Shown in pieces: positions 39,183-47,680 of a DNA stretch of 56,184 bases. Source of the stretch: Kurthia zopfii (lineage in GTDB: Bacteria; Bacillota; Bacilli; Bacillales_A; Planococcaceae); the NCBI RefSeq assembly GCF_003143955.1, contig NZ_QFVS01000017.1, forward strand, positions 1-56,184, written 5' to 3'. The notes below the pieces were generated by a model. The model worked only from the letters and a program-made list of their open reading frames with translations. It had not been told where the DNA came from and made no database searches. Within the stretch, counting starts at the first letter, position 1. Every line of letters starts with the position of its first letter. A program made the position numbers and the translations under genes.

Positions 39183-39851
39183 TTATTTTATACTGTGTAA
39201 ATAGTTTTCAAAAAACTGTTCTACTTCCACCATTTGATTCTGTTCGACTCCTAGTAAGACAACTGTTGATGGTCCTGCCGAAACAGTTTCATCATATGGA
39301 AATGAGTTTTGTGACATAACTCCTAAGTTCTCTAACTCATGCAAAACACCTTTTGACCCTACTGGCATCACTTGTTCAATCAATCCTTCATTAAAAGCTT
39401 GATAGACTTTTTTCACGTCAGCTACTTGTTCAGGCGTTGCTAAAAGTTGCTCCCCAACGAGTGGCATACCATAACTATACCAATGTAAGTTTTCGACTGT
39501 TTTTTCATTTCTAAATTGCTTGCCGATCATCGTTATTCCGACACCTGATTGCAAAGTTGGGATATTCGTTTCTGTACTTCCGCTTATTCTAGGAAATTCT
39601 ACATTAACTTCTTCGAAAAATTTTTGAATCCCCGAAATATATCTTTGCCATGCAGCATCACTCGAAAAATTTAATAAAATGAGATCCGTTGGTTTAGAAA
39701 AATTTGCAAGTTGCTCTAAAAAATTCACGCGAGCCGAAAAATAGCTCGTCATTTCATCCGGAACTTGGACGACATCCTGCTCTTTTTGACCAATTGCGCC
39801 CGAATTATCAGATGTAATAATTAATTCGTCGATTTTCACTGCATTTCTCAT
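39183..39851 (-). CDS. cblS: Alpha-ribazole kinase CblS (AIR-synthase-related protein)
   Basis: This 222-residue protein resembles the PurM/AIR-synthase-like proteins shown in Geobacillus and Listeria to phosphorylate alpha-ribazole for the lower ligand of B12. Matching segments are GAIGQKEQDVVQVP (about 18-31), the GSTETNIPT motif (about 91-99) and PVGSKGVLHELE (about 162-173). Its ATG overlaps the cblT stop (ATGA), the pairing known for CblT-CblS. It is the last gene of the operon. It would let the cell use alpha-ribazole without cobT, which is not in this window. Confidence 0.85.
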   Translation of the reverse strand: MRNAVKIDELIITSDNSGAIGQKEQDVVQVPDEMTSYFSARVNFLEQLANFSKPTDLILLNFSSDAAWQRYISGIQKFFEEVNVEFPRISGSTETNIPTLQSGVGITMIGKQFRNEKTVENLHWYSYGMPLVGEQLLATPEQVADVKKVYQAFNEGLIEQVMPVGSKGVLHELENLGVMSQNSFPYDETVSAGPSTVVLLGVEQNQMVEVEQFFENYLHSIK

Positions 39852-40339
39852 ATCATTTTAATTCCTGACTGCGCTAATTTCTTTTGTAAAAATGGCAGTA
39901 CGATACAAGCGACAACAACGTTTATTCCTGTCGCCATTAATAAACCTGGTGCTACTGCTACATAAACTGCAGGCGAGATGATCCAGTAAAATGGAAGCGG
40001 TGCAAGTACACCATTCGAAATCGCCACCCATACCCAAGCGAGTGCCTTCTTCCCTTTTTTAAATAAATACGCGCCGACTCCGACTACAATCGCCATTTCC
40101 GCCGCAATCATAATATGGATTGGTAATGTTAATGGGAAGCCTGCTGTAAATGATGTAGCGATATGTCCGATTGCTCCAGCCGCTGCTGCAAATGGTGCAG
40201 GTAGGAATGCCATTGATACGAATGCGGGTGCTGCATCCAATGCAGGTGTTCCTGGTGGAATCGGAATTTTAATAAATGAACCGATTACTGCCAATGCGGC
40301 AAATAACGCGGTTAGTACGAGCGTTTTCGTCTTATTCAC
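39848..40339 (-). CDS. cblT: Alpha-ribazole transporter CblT (ECF S-component)
   Basis: This 163-residue membrane protein has about five or six helices and the small, alanine-rich look of ECF substrate-binding components (FKKGKKALAWVWVAISNG loop near 92-110). It starts with GTG overlapping the pduO stop (TAGTG) and overlaps cblS by ATGA. Pairing with cblS identifies it as CblT, which takes up alpha-ribazole with a shared ECF energising module encoded elsewhere. Confidence 0.85.
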   Translation of the reverse strand: MNKTKTLVLTALFAALAVIGSFIKIPIPPGTPALDAAPAFVSMAFLPAPFAAAAGAIGHIATSFTAGFPLTLPIHIMIAAEMAIVVGVGAYLFKKGKKALAWVWVAISNGVLAPLPFYWIISPAVYVAVAPGLLMATGINVVVACIVLPFLQKKLAQSGIKMI

Positions 40340-40938
40340 TAGTTGTCATCCTTTTTCTTCGCTCTGCCACCGTCTTTAAAAACTTTGGCACTGCGCGCAT
40401 ACTCAACATCTGGTACATTGACACGAGAATTCGCTACTCGAGCCGCTGCAAATAAATAATCTGATAGTCTATTCAAATAACGTTGCACGACTAAAGGAAC
40501 ATCGCCTTCCTCCGTCTGTTTTAAAAGCGTCACCATTTGTCTTTCCGCTCGGCGTGTAATTGTACGCGCGATATGTAATGTTGCTGCAGCAGGTGATCCG
40601 CCTGGTAAAATAAATTTCTCTAACATTGGTGGTTCTTCCATTAACACATCAATTCGTTGTTCCATCACTTCAATCGGCTCATCCGTCATTTTATAATGGC
40701 GTTCTTTCATGACATTCGCTAAATCGCCACCACAATCAAATAATTCATTTTGAATATTTTCTAAATCAACGAGTAAATCTTCGAAAATCGATCCGTCCAA
40801 TTCCGTCATTGCTTTACCGATGAATGAATTTAACTCATCAATCGTTCCATATGCTTCAATTCTTGCATCGTCTTTATCTACACGACCACCAATCAAACTC
40901 GTCTTCCCTTTATCCCCTGTACGTGTGTATAAATTCAT
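40339..40938 (-). CDS. pduO: ATP:cob(I)alamin adenosyltransferase, PduO type
   Basis: This 199-residue enzyme transfers adenosyl from ATP to cob(I)alamin or cobinamide to make the coenzyme form. The N-terminal TRTGDKGKTSL loop (5-15) binds ATP triphosphate, YGTIDELNSFIG (about 30-41) lies at the trimer interface, and the TITRRAERQM helix near 127-136 carries the conserved arginines. SD AGAGGG lies before the ATG. In this operon it provides AdoCbl for icmF. Confidence 0.95.
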   Translation of the reverse strand: MNLYTRTGDKGKTSLIGGRVDKDDARIEAYGTIDELNSFIGKAMTELDGSIFEDLLVDLENIQNELFDCGGDLANVMKERHYKMTDEPIEVMEQRIDVLMEEPPMLEKFILPGGSPAAATLHIARTITRRAERQMVTLLKQTEEGDVPLVVQRYLNRLSDYLFAAARVANSRVNVPDVEYARSAKVFKDGGRAKKKDDN

Positions 40939-40954
40939 CGCTCATTCCCTCTTT

Positions 40955-41350
40955 CTACTTTAGTTTTTGTGGAATACCATACCAAACTCTCGTAATTGAC
41001 TCGCTTTCTTTGAAAAGCATTTGATACAATCTCCCCAATACATCCCTCTGTTTACGCTGTGTCGCATCAATCGGCACAATCCCTCTGCCTATATCCGTAG
41101 CAACGATGTATAGTTGTTTAAACTGTACACTACTTTGCATGATTTCTTCAAAAATTAGTGCGGCAGCTGCCATTTCATCCATTTGTAAATAAGGTTGCGA
41201 AATCGCTTCAAAATTCGTCATGACCGCCATTTCACCATGCGTATTGTCAGTGGGCAACTCCCCATGAAAAAAGCTCACTTGCTCATTGTTTAAAAGTTGT
41301 TCGACATACGCTAGTTTTCCGTTATATGCCCCACCGATAATGATGTGCAT
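40955..41350 (-). CDS. Short CobU-like protein with altered P-loop
   Basis: This 131-residue protein aligns with the two ends of CobU. Its N-terminal GGAYNGKLAYVE corresponds to the CobU P-loop GGVRSGKSHFAE but lacks the Ser after GK. Its C-terminal TDIGRGIVPIDATQRKQRDVLGRL fits the CobU C-terminus. The middle guanylylation segment with the catalytic histidine appears missing. SD AAGGAGGG is strong, and it overlaps cobC by 40 bases. The full CobU (42632-43210) is in the same operon. It may be regulatory, a partner subunit or decaying. Confidence 0.7.
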   Translation of the reverse strand: MHIIIGGAYNGKLAYVEQLLNNEQVSFFHGELPTDNTHGEMAVMTNFEAISQPYLQMDEMAAAALIFEEIMQSSVQFKQLYIVATDIGRGIVPIDATQRKQRDVLGRLYQMLFKESESITRVWYGIPQKLK

Positions 41351-41895
41351 CGCTCACCCTCCTTAAATTGTTCAAATGAAGTGAATCGCAATATGAATTC
41401 ATGTTGATGTCCTACTTGCCAATCCCAAAACGCACTTTTTTCAGGAGAAAAATGCGTTAAAATCGCTCGAATCGTTCCACCATGCACGACCATATATACT
41501 TCTTTCGCCGATTCAATTTGATGAACTCCTGCAATAACGCGCGACATAAACTGTTGTAAATTCTCGCCATTCGGTGGCGCAAATTTTTTCGGATCATCAA
41601 TCCAATTTCGATAGTTTTGATCATTTTTTAATTGTTCATAAGTTTTCATCTCAAAATCTCCAAAATTAGATTCCCTTAATAACGGATTGCCATGGAAAAC
41701 GGCATTTGGAAAATAAGCGGAGGCTGTTTGTTTACAACGTTTCAAGTCGCTACCATACACAACTTCTACGTCAGCGTTAATGATTGGTAAATTTTGCTGA
41801 ACAATCGGATCATCTGTCCATCCGACATAGCGTTTCTCTAAATTCCCTGCTGTTTTCGCATGTCTTATGAGATGAAGATTAAAAGAATAATCCAT
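41311..41895 (-). CDS. cobC: Histidine phosphatase, probable alpha-ribazole phosphatase CobC
   Basis: This 194-residue phosphoglycerate-mutase-fold phosphatase has the phospho-histidine motif LIRHAKTAGN (8-17; RHG is RHA here) and the second catalytic histidine in VVHGGTIRAIL (about 137-147). In B12 assembly CobC removes the phosphate from alpha-ribazole phosphate or cobalamin phosphate. GGAG lies eight bases before the ATG. It overlaps cobS by 31 bases and the CobU-like gene by 40, so translation is coupled on both sides. Confidence 0.85.
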   Translation of the reverse strand: MDYSFNLHLIRHAKTAGNLEKRYVGWTDDPIVQQNLPIINADVEVVYGSDLKRCKQTASAYFPNAVFHGNPLLRESNFGDFEMKTYEQLKNDQNYRNWIDDPKKFAPPNGENLQQFMSRVIAGVHQIESAKEVYMVVHGGTIRAILTHFSPEKSAFWDWQVGHQHEFILRFTSFEQFKEGERCTSLSVGHITEN

Positions 41896-42635
41896 AATAA
41901 CAGCTCCATTCCTTCAATGAATGCGCCGAATAAATCACCAGAACTTCCATTGAAATTTTTTACTGTCCAATATTTATAAAATAAAGGTGCAATGAGAGAA
42001 GCAATCACCATACTCAATGCGATCAACCATTGTTCGCTATACCAACCAACGAGCGTGGCACTTAGCAGTAAAAATACGAGCATGATCACACTGAATTTTT
42101 GGAATGAAATATGGGAGCAGAAAAATGCGCCAATCCCCTTTTCCTTACTTGCTGGTGTAATTATTAAATAATGCGCCATCGAAATCCGGGCTAAAAATGG
42201 AATGAATATCAGCCAGTAAAACGTCATTGCATCCGATAAAATCAATTCATTCAAAATGATGAATTTCGTTAAAATGAAAAAAACAATCGTCATTACGCCG
42301 AATGCTCCTACACGAGGATCATCGAGTATTTCATGTCGCTTTTCTATACTACGATAAGAAAAATAAGCGTCTCCCATATCAATTAAACCATCTAAATGAA
42401 GGCCGCCTGTCAATTTAACGAGCGTTAAAAGAACTGCTAATGTGATGAGTAATGAAGAGAATGATGTGTAATCATGTAATCCCCAAAACACCATTGCAGC
42501 AACGCCACCAATTAATGCGCCAACAATCGGAAGCGCGATAAACATTTGCGTAATATACTTCTTCGTCATCGGTAATTCTTTATGGATTGGAATGATCGTG
42601 AAAAATTGTAATGCGAGTAAAAAACCTTTCATCAT
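41865..42635 (-). CDS. cobS: Adenosylcobinamide-GDP ribazoletransferase (cobalamin synthase)
   Basis: CobS joins adenosylcobinamide-GDP with alpha-ribazole (phosphate) in the membrane, the final condensation. The 256-residue protein has about six or seven helices and the active-site motif GGLHLDGLIDMGDAYFS (about 76-92), whose aspartates bind Mg2+. The first ATG overlaps the cobU stop. The location between cobU and cobC matches the standard nucleotide-loop assembly set. Confidence 0.95.
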   Translation of the reverse strand: MMKGFLLALQFFTIIPIHKELPMTKKYITQMFIALPIVGALIGGVAAMVFWGLHDYTSFSSLLITLAVLLTLVKLTGGLHLDGLIDMGDAYFSYRSIEKRHEILDDPRVGAFGVMTIVFFILTKFIILNELILSDAMTFYWLIFIPFLARISMAHYLIITPASKEKGIGAFFCSHISFQKFSVIMLVFLLLSATLVGWYSEQWLIALSMVIASLIAPLFYKYWTVKNFNGSSGDLFGAFIEGMELLLWIILLIFIS

Positions 42636-43210
42636 TTCTCACTTCCTTTCCAATAATACGGGATAGTGTATGTCATTTCGATTGCGGTTGTACTTTCCCC
42701 TACGAGCCATTGATGAAATAATCCAAGTTGTTGACGATAAAACGCCACTTCCTCACTCGCATAACTTTGCTCATCAAGCACTTCATTGGAAACGATGATG
42801 AGCGGGATTCCCCTTTCATGAAGTGCGCGCAAAGTGCTTTTCGTTGATTCGAGCATTGTTTGAAATGCTGATTCATTTTGCCACTGCATCTTCCCATCGA
42901 CTTCTACATAGAGTTCGTTCGTCAGCCAAGTCGTCGCACAATCCCATAGCACAACAGCTTCACTCGATATTTTCGTTGAAAGTTGCGCCAAATTCGTTGG
43001 CTGTTCCAATGTGATCCACTGCTGTTGTTGACGATCAATTTGATGTCGTTCAATGCGCTTTTTCATTTCGGAATCAAATGCGACACCTGATGCGATATAA
43101 TAGCGCATTCTATTTTGCTGATCAGCTATTTCATCGACCTTTTTCTCGGCGAAATGACTTTTGCCACTTCTAACACCGCCTGTTATAAAGAGCCATTCAG
43201 CTTGATCCAT
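42632..43210 (-). CDS. cobU: Adenosylcobinamide kinase / adenosylcobinamide-phosphate guanylyltransferase
   Basis: CobU phosphorylates adenosylcobinamide and then transfers GMP to it. The 192-residue protein has the P-loop GGVRSGKS (11-18), ERHQIDR with the likely guanylyl-accepting histidine (about 55), and the VSNEV segment. The GGAG motif lies before the ATG, which falls inside the end of cobD (28-base overlap). It shares ATGA-type overlap with cobS. A short paralogue lies downstream in the same operon. Confidence 0.94.
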   Translation of the reverse strand: MDQAEWLFITGGVRSGKSHFAEKKVDEIADQQNRMRYYIASGVAFDSEMKKRIERHQIDRQQQQWITLEQPTNLAQLSTKISSEAVVLWDCATTWLTNELYVEVDGKMQWQNESAFQTMLESTKSTLRALHERGIPLIIVSNEVLDEQSYASEEVAFYRQQLGLFHQWLVGESTTAIEMTYTIPYYWKGSEK

Positions 43211-44268
43211 TGTGTCAGCTCCTGTTCCAATCGTGCCATTTTATCCTGCGTTTTTATGCCGATTCTAAACCATTCACCGTTTAGTCCACGATAGTTTTCC
43301 GTATGGCGAACGACGATTCCTTTTAATAATAGATCTAAATAAAAGTCGCGTGATTTCTCTGGATTCGGCAATTGGAAGCATATATAATTTGTAACGCTTT
43401 TCGTCATTTTACATCCTAGACGCAATAACACTTGTTCAAATGCTAGACGTTGTTTTTTCGCCTGCATGATTGATACATTCAAATATTCTTCCTCATCTAA
43501 GCAATAGGCACCAATTTGTGCTGCCAGCGCATTAATATGCCAATGGGAAGCTCTTCTTTCAAGTTGCTCAATGATTTCACATTGTGCAATCGCATAACCA
43601 AGTCGAATTCCTGCAAGACTATACATTTTCGTCATTGAACGGACAACGATCAAATACGGATGCGTTGCAACAGATGGAATCCATGAAGTCGCTCCTTCCA
43701 CCCAATCGATAAAAGCTTCATCCATGACGACGTAGCACTCGTACTGCTCACCCCATTGCACAATTTTTTGCAACTGTTCATATGGTGGTAGAACACCTGT
43801 CGGATTATTTGGCGTACATAAATAGATGGCTTTCGCCTTTTTCATATGTGCTTCAATTCTCGGAAGGGGTAATTTCCAATTTTCAATATTCGTAACTTCT
43901 AAATGGACAAGTTCTGCATTTTGAGCTGTTAAAGTTGCCTCGTATTCAGAAAATGTCGGATGAACAATAATTACCTTTTCATTCGCCCACCAATTTGCGA
44001 GTAAAGCGAAAATTTCTGCTGCTCCATTCCCTACGAAAACATTTGAAGTTTCGACTTCATGATATTTCGCCACTTTACTAAGGAATGGCTCACCGTTTGG
44101 ATGTGGATATTTTTCTAATAAAGGTAGTAAACTGCCCCATTTTTCAAGAATGGCATTTGGTAAACCTGCAAAATTCACATTTTCACTAAAATCAATGGTA
44201 TTTGCGGGCATCGGAATTTTTAACTGCTCAAATAACAGATGGGGATTAGCACCATGACTCGGTAACAT
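43183..44268 (-). CDS. cobD: Threonine-phosphate decarboxylase CobD-like aminotransferase-fold enzyme
   Basis: This 361-residue fold-type I PLP enzyme has NNPTG at 154-158, D183 in MDEAF, and the PLP lysine K214 in SMTKMYSLAGIRLGY. In B12 operons such proteins decarboxylate L-threonine phosphate to the aminopropanol phosphate linker. The fold is shared with histidinol-phosphate aminotransferase, so the call rests on its place between cbiB and cobU. I start at ATG 44268, nine bases after GGAGGTG. Confidence 0.88.
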   Translation of the reverse strand: MLPSHGANPHLLFEQLKIPMPANTIDFSENVNFAGLPNAILEKWGSLLPLLEKYPHPNGEPFLSKVAKYHEVETSNVFVGNGAAEIFALLANWWANEKVIIVHPTFSEYEATLTAQNAELVHLEVTNIENWKLPLPRIEAHMKKAKAIYLCTPNNPTGVLPPYEQLQKIVQWGEQYECYVVMDEAFIDWVEGATSWIPSVATHPYLIVVRSMTKMYSLAGIRLGYAIAQCEIIEQLERRASHWHINALAAQIGAYCLDEEEYLNVSIMQAKKQRLAFEQVLLRLGCKMTKSVTNYICFQLPNPEKSRDFYLDLLLKGIVVRHTENYRGLNGEWFRIGIKTQDKMARLEQELTQWIKLNGSL

Positions 44269-45220
44269 AATAAATAACACCTCCAATTAAGATCATAAAC
44301 GTTAGAAAACTCGACGAAGCAATATGCATTTGTTCAATCGTTCTTTGTATATGTGATGCGTTTAATATGACGGTTGGTTTGCCCATTTCAGCGCGATGTG
44401 AAGCGATTCCTTCGTAGTAATTCAGGCCACCAAGTTGAATACCGAGCTGATAAGCTGTCGCGGCTTCCAAATAACCGCTATTCGGACTTGGATGTTTTTT
44501 TGCATCTTTCAACCAATTTTTCATGCGTTGATTCAGAGAAGTTGTCGTAAAATTCTTCGTAAAAAGTACGATGCAAAGCCCAGTCAATCTACTTGGAATA
44601 TAGTTTACGACATCATCTAGTTTCGCCGAACAAGTACCGAATTTTTCATATTTTCCATTACGATATCCGACCATTGAATCGAGTGTATTAATGGCTTTAT
44701 ATGCCCAGACTCCAGTTGCTCCAAAAAATACACTGTAGAAAAGTGGCGCTGTGATGCCATCGCTCGTATTTTCGGAAACTGTTTCGACAACGCCTCTTGT
44801 AATGTCCGCTTCGTCTAAATGGTCTGTATCTCTTCCAACAATCCAAGAAAGTTTTCGTCTTGCTTCTTTTAAATCTCCCGTAACTAAAGGCGTGTACACA
44901 TCCATTGCAGCTTGTTGTAATGACTTTTGCGCGAGTCCAATCGCAATGAAAATCGATTGCACAATTATGTATAAGCTCCAATGGATTTGATACGTTACAA
45001 CGCTAATTACGAGGACGATACTTGCAGTCGTTAAAACGACGATGGTAGTTAGTAGCACTCCTTTTTGAAAACGATAGTTGCCAATATTCAATCTTTTTGC
45101 GAGAGATGAGATGCCATTGCCAATCAAACGTACAGGATGTGGTAGATGTGGCGGATCACCGATGATTCGATCTAAAATGAAGCCAAGCAAAGTTGCAATC
45201 ATATGATAAAGTAAGATCAT
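44246..45220 (-). CDS. cbiB: Adenosylcobinamide-phosphate synthase CbiB
   Basis: CbiB attaches the aminopropanol (phosphate) linker to adenosylcobyric acid in the membrane. The 324-residue protein has several transmembrane helices, the N-terminal DRIIGDPPHLPHPVRLIG motif (17-34), the VSENTSDGITAPLFY motif (about 153-167) and a C-terminal PSPNSGYLEA segment. AGGGG lies eight bases before the ATG, which overlaps the end of the BtuD-CbiZ gene. Together with CbiZ it remakes cobinamides from cobyric acid. Confidence 0.94.
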   Translation of the reverse strand: MILLYHMIATLLGFILDRIIGDPPHLPHPVRLIGNGISSLAKRLNIGNYRFQKGVLLTTIVVLTTASIVLVISVVTYQIHWSLYIIVQSIFIAIGLAQKSLQQAAMDVYTPLVTGDLKEARRKLSWIVGRDTDHLDEADITRGVVETVSENTSDGITAPLFYSVFFGATGVWAYKAINTLDSMVGYRNGKYEKFGTCSAKLDDVVNYIPSRLTGLCIVLFTKNFTTTSLNQRMKNWLKDAKKHPSPNSGYLEAATAYQLGIQLGGLNYYEGIASHRAEMGKPTVILNASHIQRTIEQMHIASSSFLTFMILIGGVIYYVTESWC

Positions 45221-46689
45221 TTCATTAACCCCTTTGCTCGTTTATAGTCTTGTAATGCTTCAATTGTTGCTTCGTAAACACCACGTCCGATTAAGCGACC
45301 TAATTTCGTCACTGTTCCTGCGTATTGCTGCGGTTCACCACATTGTGTCGCAGCGATTAATAAACTATCTGTCGAAGTGCCTGTTGCGATTGTTTGTGCG
45401 ACATGATCTTGGATTTCTTCATCTGCCATTGCTTTTACTTTCGCTTCCGTCGCAGTCATCATTGCTTGCATAAAGGATTCATCCGTTAAAATGGCATTTA
45501 CAATTACCCAAGTATTAATCGTGCCAACTTCATCAAAAGGTTCTCTTAAATAGGATTTTGAAGCGTCTACAGCATTCCCTACACCAGCCGTCACCATTAC
45601 AACAATACTAACACCTGCATCCTCGTATGAGCGAATTATGGCATGTTCTGCAGCTACTGCAGTCATCATCGCTACCGTCATCGGTGGAATAAACCCTTCC
45701 AATTGGATGAATTGTTCCATCTCACTATGCGCATCCATACACATATAATCATCTCCGACTGCACGGTTCATAAATGTGTGATACCAACCTAATCCAGCAT
45801 TATGCAATGCCGATGAGATGACTTTCAATGGATGGGCTGTTTGTAAAAGGACATAATTGTCTAAAATACGAATCATTTGCGCCGTCACTTCATGCGTCCC
45901 TTGTTGGTGATGGGAAGGCATTAATGAAATTTGCGGTTTCGGTACGCTCGGATGAAGCACTGGCGAAATTTCAGTATGATACACTTTTTCGACTTGCTGT
46001 TCTTTCAATACTTCATACGGCTCACCATACGCAACAAGTTGACCATCTTCGAGAAGAATTAACTCGTCGCAATACAATGCCGCCAAGTTCATATCATGGA
46101 AAACGGATACTACCGTCAATCCATGTTGTGTTACTTCTAATTGAATCATATCCATTAATTGCTTTTGATGTTCGATATCTAAATGATTCGTCGGTTCGTC
46201 CAGCAATAATAATTCAGCTTTTTGAGCTAATGCTTGTGCAACAAATGTCCGCTGCTGTTCGCCACCTGAAAGGAATTCTAAATCTTCATTTTCATATCTT
46301 TCCACGCCTGTTTGTCGCATGGATTGTTTCACAACTTGTTCATCTTCTTCACTCCAAGTCGAAAAGAAACCACTTTGATGTGGATAACGCCCTAGCGATA
46401 CGGTTTCTCGTACTGTATGTGAAAAGGAATGGCCATGAAGCTGTGGCAATACCGCCATCTTCTGCGCTAATTGTCGTGATGAGTAAGATACCAACGCTTG
46501 ATCATCTACGCGTACCGATCCTGATTGCAGTGGCAAAATCCCGCTAATTAATTTTAGCAGCGTAGATTTCCCGCAACCATTCGGACCTAAAATACCAATC
46601 ATTTTTCCTTTTGGAATGGTTAATGAAATGCCTTTAATAACAGGGTGGTCTTCATGATAGCCACCATATACTTGATCCAACTTAAGCAT
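45217..46689 (-). CDS. btuD-cbiZ: Corrinoid ABC transporter ATPase fused to adenosylcobinamide amidohydrolase (BtuD-CbiZ)
   Basis: This 490-residue fusion begins with a BtuD/FecE-type ATPase (about 1-255: Walker A GPNGCGKST 35-43, signature LSGGEQQRTF, Walker B LLLLDEPTNHLD). It ends with a CbiZ domain (about 275-485; MTAVAAEHAIIRSYEDAG, TAGVGNAVDA and the GTGTS-like IATGTSTDS motif). CbiZ cleaves adenosylcobinamide (or pseudo-B12) to adenosylcobyric acid for remodelling. The same fusion exists as YvrA in B. subtilis. I start at ATG 46689, four bases after btuC; a longer frame would run into btuC. Confidence 0.93.
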   Translation of the reverse strand: MLKLDQVYGGYHEDHPVIKGISLTIPKGKMIGILGPNGCGKSTLLKLISGILPLQSGSVRVDDQALVSYSSRQLAQKMAVLPQLHGHSFSHTVRETVSLGRYPHQSGFFSTWSEEDEQVVKQSMRQTGVERYENEDLEFLSGGEQQRTFVAQALAQKAELLLLDEPTNHLDIEHQKQLMDMIQLEVTQHGLTVVSVFHDMNLAALYCDELILLEDGQLVAYGEPYEVLKEQQVEKVYHTEISPVLHPSVPKPQISLMPSHHQQGTHEVTAQMIRILDNYVLLQTAHPLKVISSALHNAGLGWYHTFMNRAVGDDYMCMDAHSEMEQFIQLEGFIPPMTVAMMTAVAAEHAIIRSYEDAGVSIVVMVTAGVGNAVDASKSYLREPFDEVGTINTWVIVNAILTDESFMQAMMTATEAKVKAMADEEIQDHVAQTIATGTSTDSLLIAATQCGEPQQYAGTVTKLGRLIGRGVYEATIEALQDYKRAKGLMK

Positions 46690-46693
46690 TCGT

Positions 46694-47680
46694 TCACGCC
46701 TTTCTCTTTCTTTGTTTAAAGAATATATAAGAAAATACTGGAGCGCCGATGAACGAAGTAATGACACCGATTGGTAATTCGGTTGGTGCAATAATCGTGC
46801 GTGCGATTAAATCACATAGTACGAGTAATGTCGCGCCATTGATCAATGAAAGTGGTAGTAAATGGCGATGATCCGATCCGAATAACATACGTGTCATATG
46901 CGGCACGACAAGACCTACAAAAGCAATCGTCCCTGATACAGCAACTGCCGAGCCTGTCAGCATCGCTCCACCAATCATAATCATCCACTTACTTCTTTTC
47001 ACATTCACCCCTAAATATCTCGCTCTTTCTTCTCCAAATAGCATCGCATTTAACTCACGACGATTTAACCAAACTAAGATCGCGCCGACTAACATGAATG
47101 GCCAAATCATTTGCACATACGGCCAACCACGCATGGATACACTTCCCATGAGCCATGTAACAATTTGTCGAATTTCTTCTCCTGTTAATGCAATCATCAA
47201 TGAAATAATCGAACTTAAAAATGAACTGACAATAATTCCTGATAAAATAAGCGTTTCCATCTTCATTGTACGATCGACTAATTTTGCAAAGCTAAGTACG
47301 ACGACAAGTGAAATTGCCGCACCAATCATGCCGAATACCGGAAGTGTAAATATTCCGAGAATTGAGCTTGAAAATCCGAAGTATATTGTTGCTACTGCGC
47401 CTAATGAAGCACCAGAAGAAACCCCTAATGTATAGGGGTCTGCTAATGGATTCTTCAATAATCCTTGGAATGCTGCACCTGCCATCGCAAGTGAAGCTCC
47501 GACTAACGCCGCTAAAAGAACGCGCGGTACTCGAATTGACCAAAGAATATTATAGTTTGATTCGTCTGTTGCATCCCAAATTGTTGAAATCGGGATGTGG
47601 ACAGAACCAATCGAGATTGCTAAAGTCATGCTGATGAGTAATACAGTAATCGAAAGTACGTATTTCCCCATCATCTTCAT
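46694..47680 (-). CDS. btuC: Corrinoid ABC transporter permease
   Basis: This 328-residue FecCD-family permease has about nine or ten transmembrane helices. It shows the conserved RVPRVLLAALVGASLAMAG segment near 48-66, GVSSGASLGA, and the coupling region VGLVVPHMTRMLFGSDHR (about 255-272). Its ATG overlaps the btuF stop (TAATG). Between a lipoprotein and an ATPase-CbiZ fusion it is best read as the cobalamin/cobinamide permease; FecCD members for siderophores look alike. Confidence 0.92.
   Translation of the reverse strand: MKMMGKYVLSITVLLISMTLAISIGSVHIPISTIWDATDESNYNILWSIRVPRVLLAALVGASLAMAGAAFQGLLKNPLADPYTLGVSSGASLGAVATIYFGFSSSILGIFTLPVFGMIGAAISLVVVLSFAKLVDRTMKMETLILSGIIVSSFLSSIISLMIALTGEEIRQIVTWLMGSVSMRGWPYVQMIWPFMLVGAILVWLNRRELNAMLFGEERARYLGVNVKRSKWMIMIGGAMLTGSAVAVSGTIAFVGLVVPHMTRMLFGSDHRHLLPLSLINGATLLVLCDLIARTIIAPTELPIGVITSFIGAPVFSYIFFKQRKRKA

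Noticed and set aside
45828-46547. Long plus-strand frame (239 codons) opposite btuD-cbiZ
   Set aside because: It is antisense to a clear ABC ATPase with full motifs, has no SD and matches no family.
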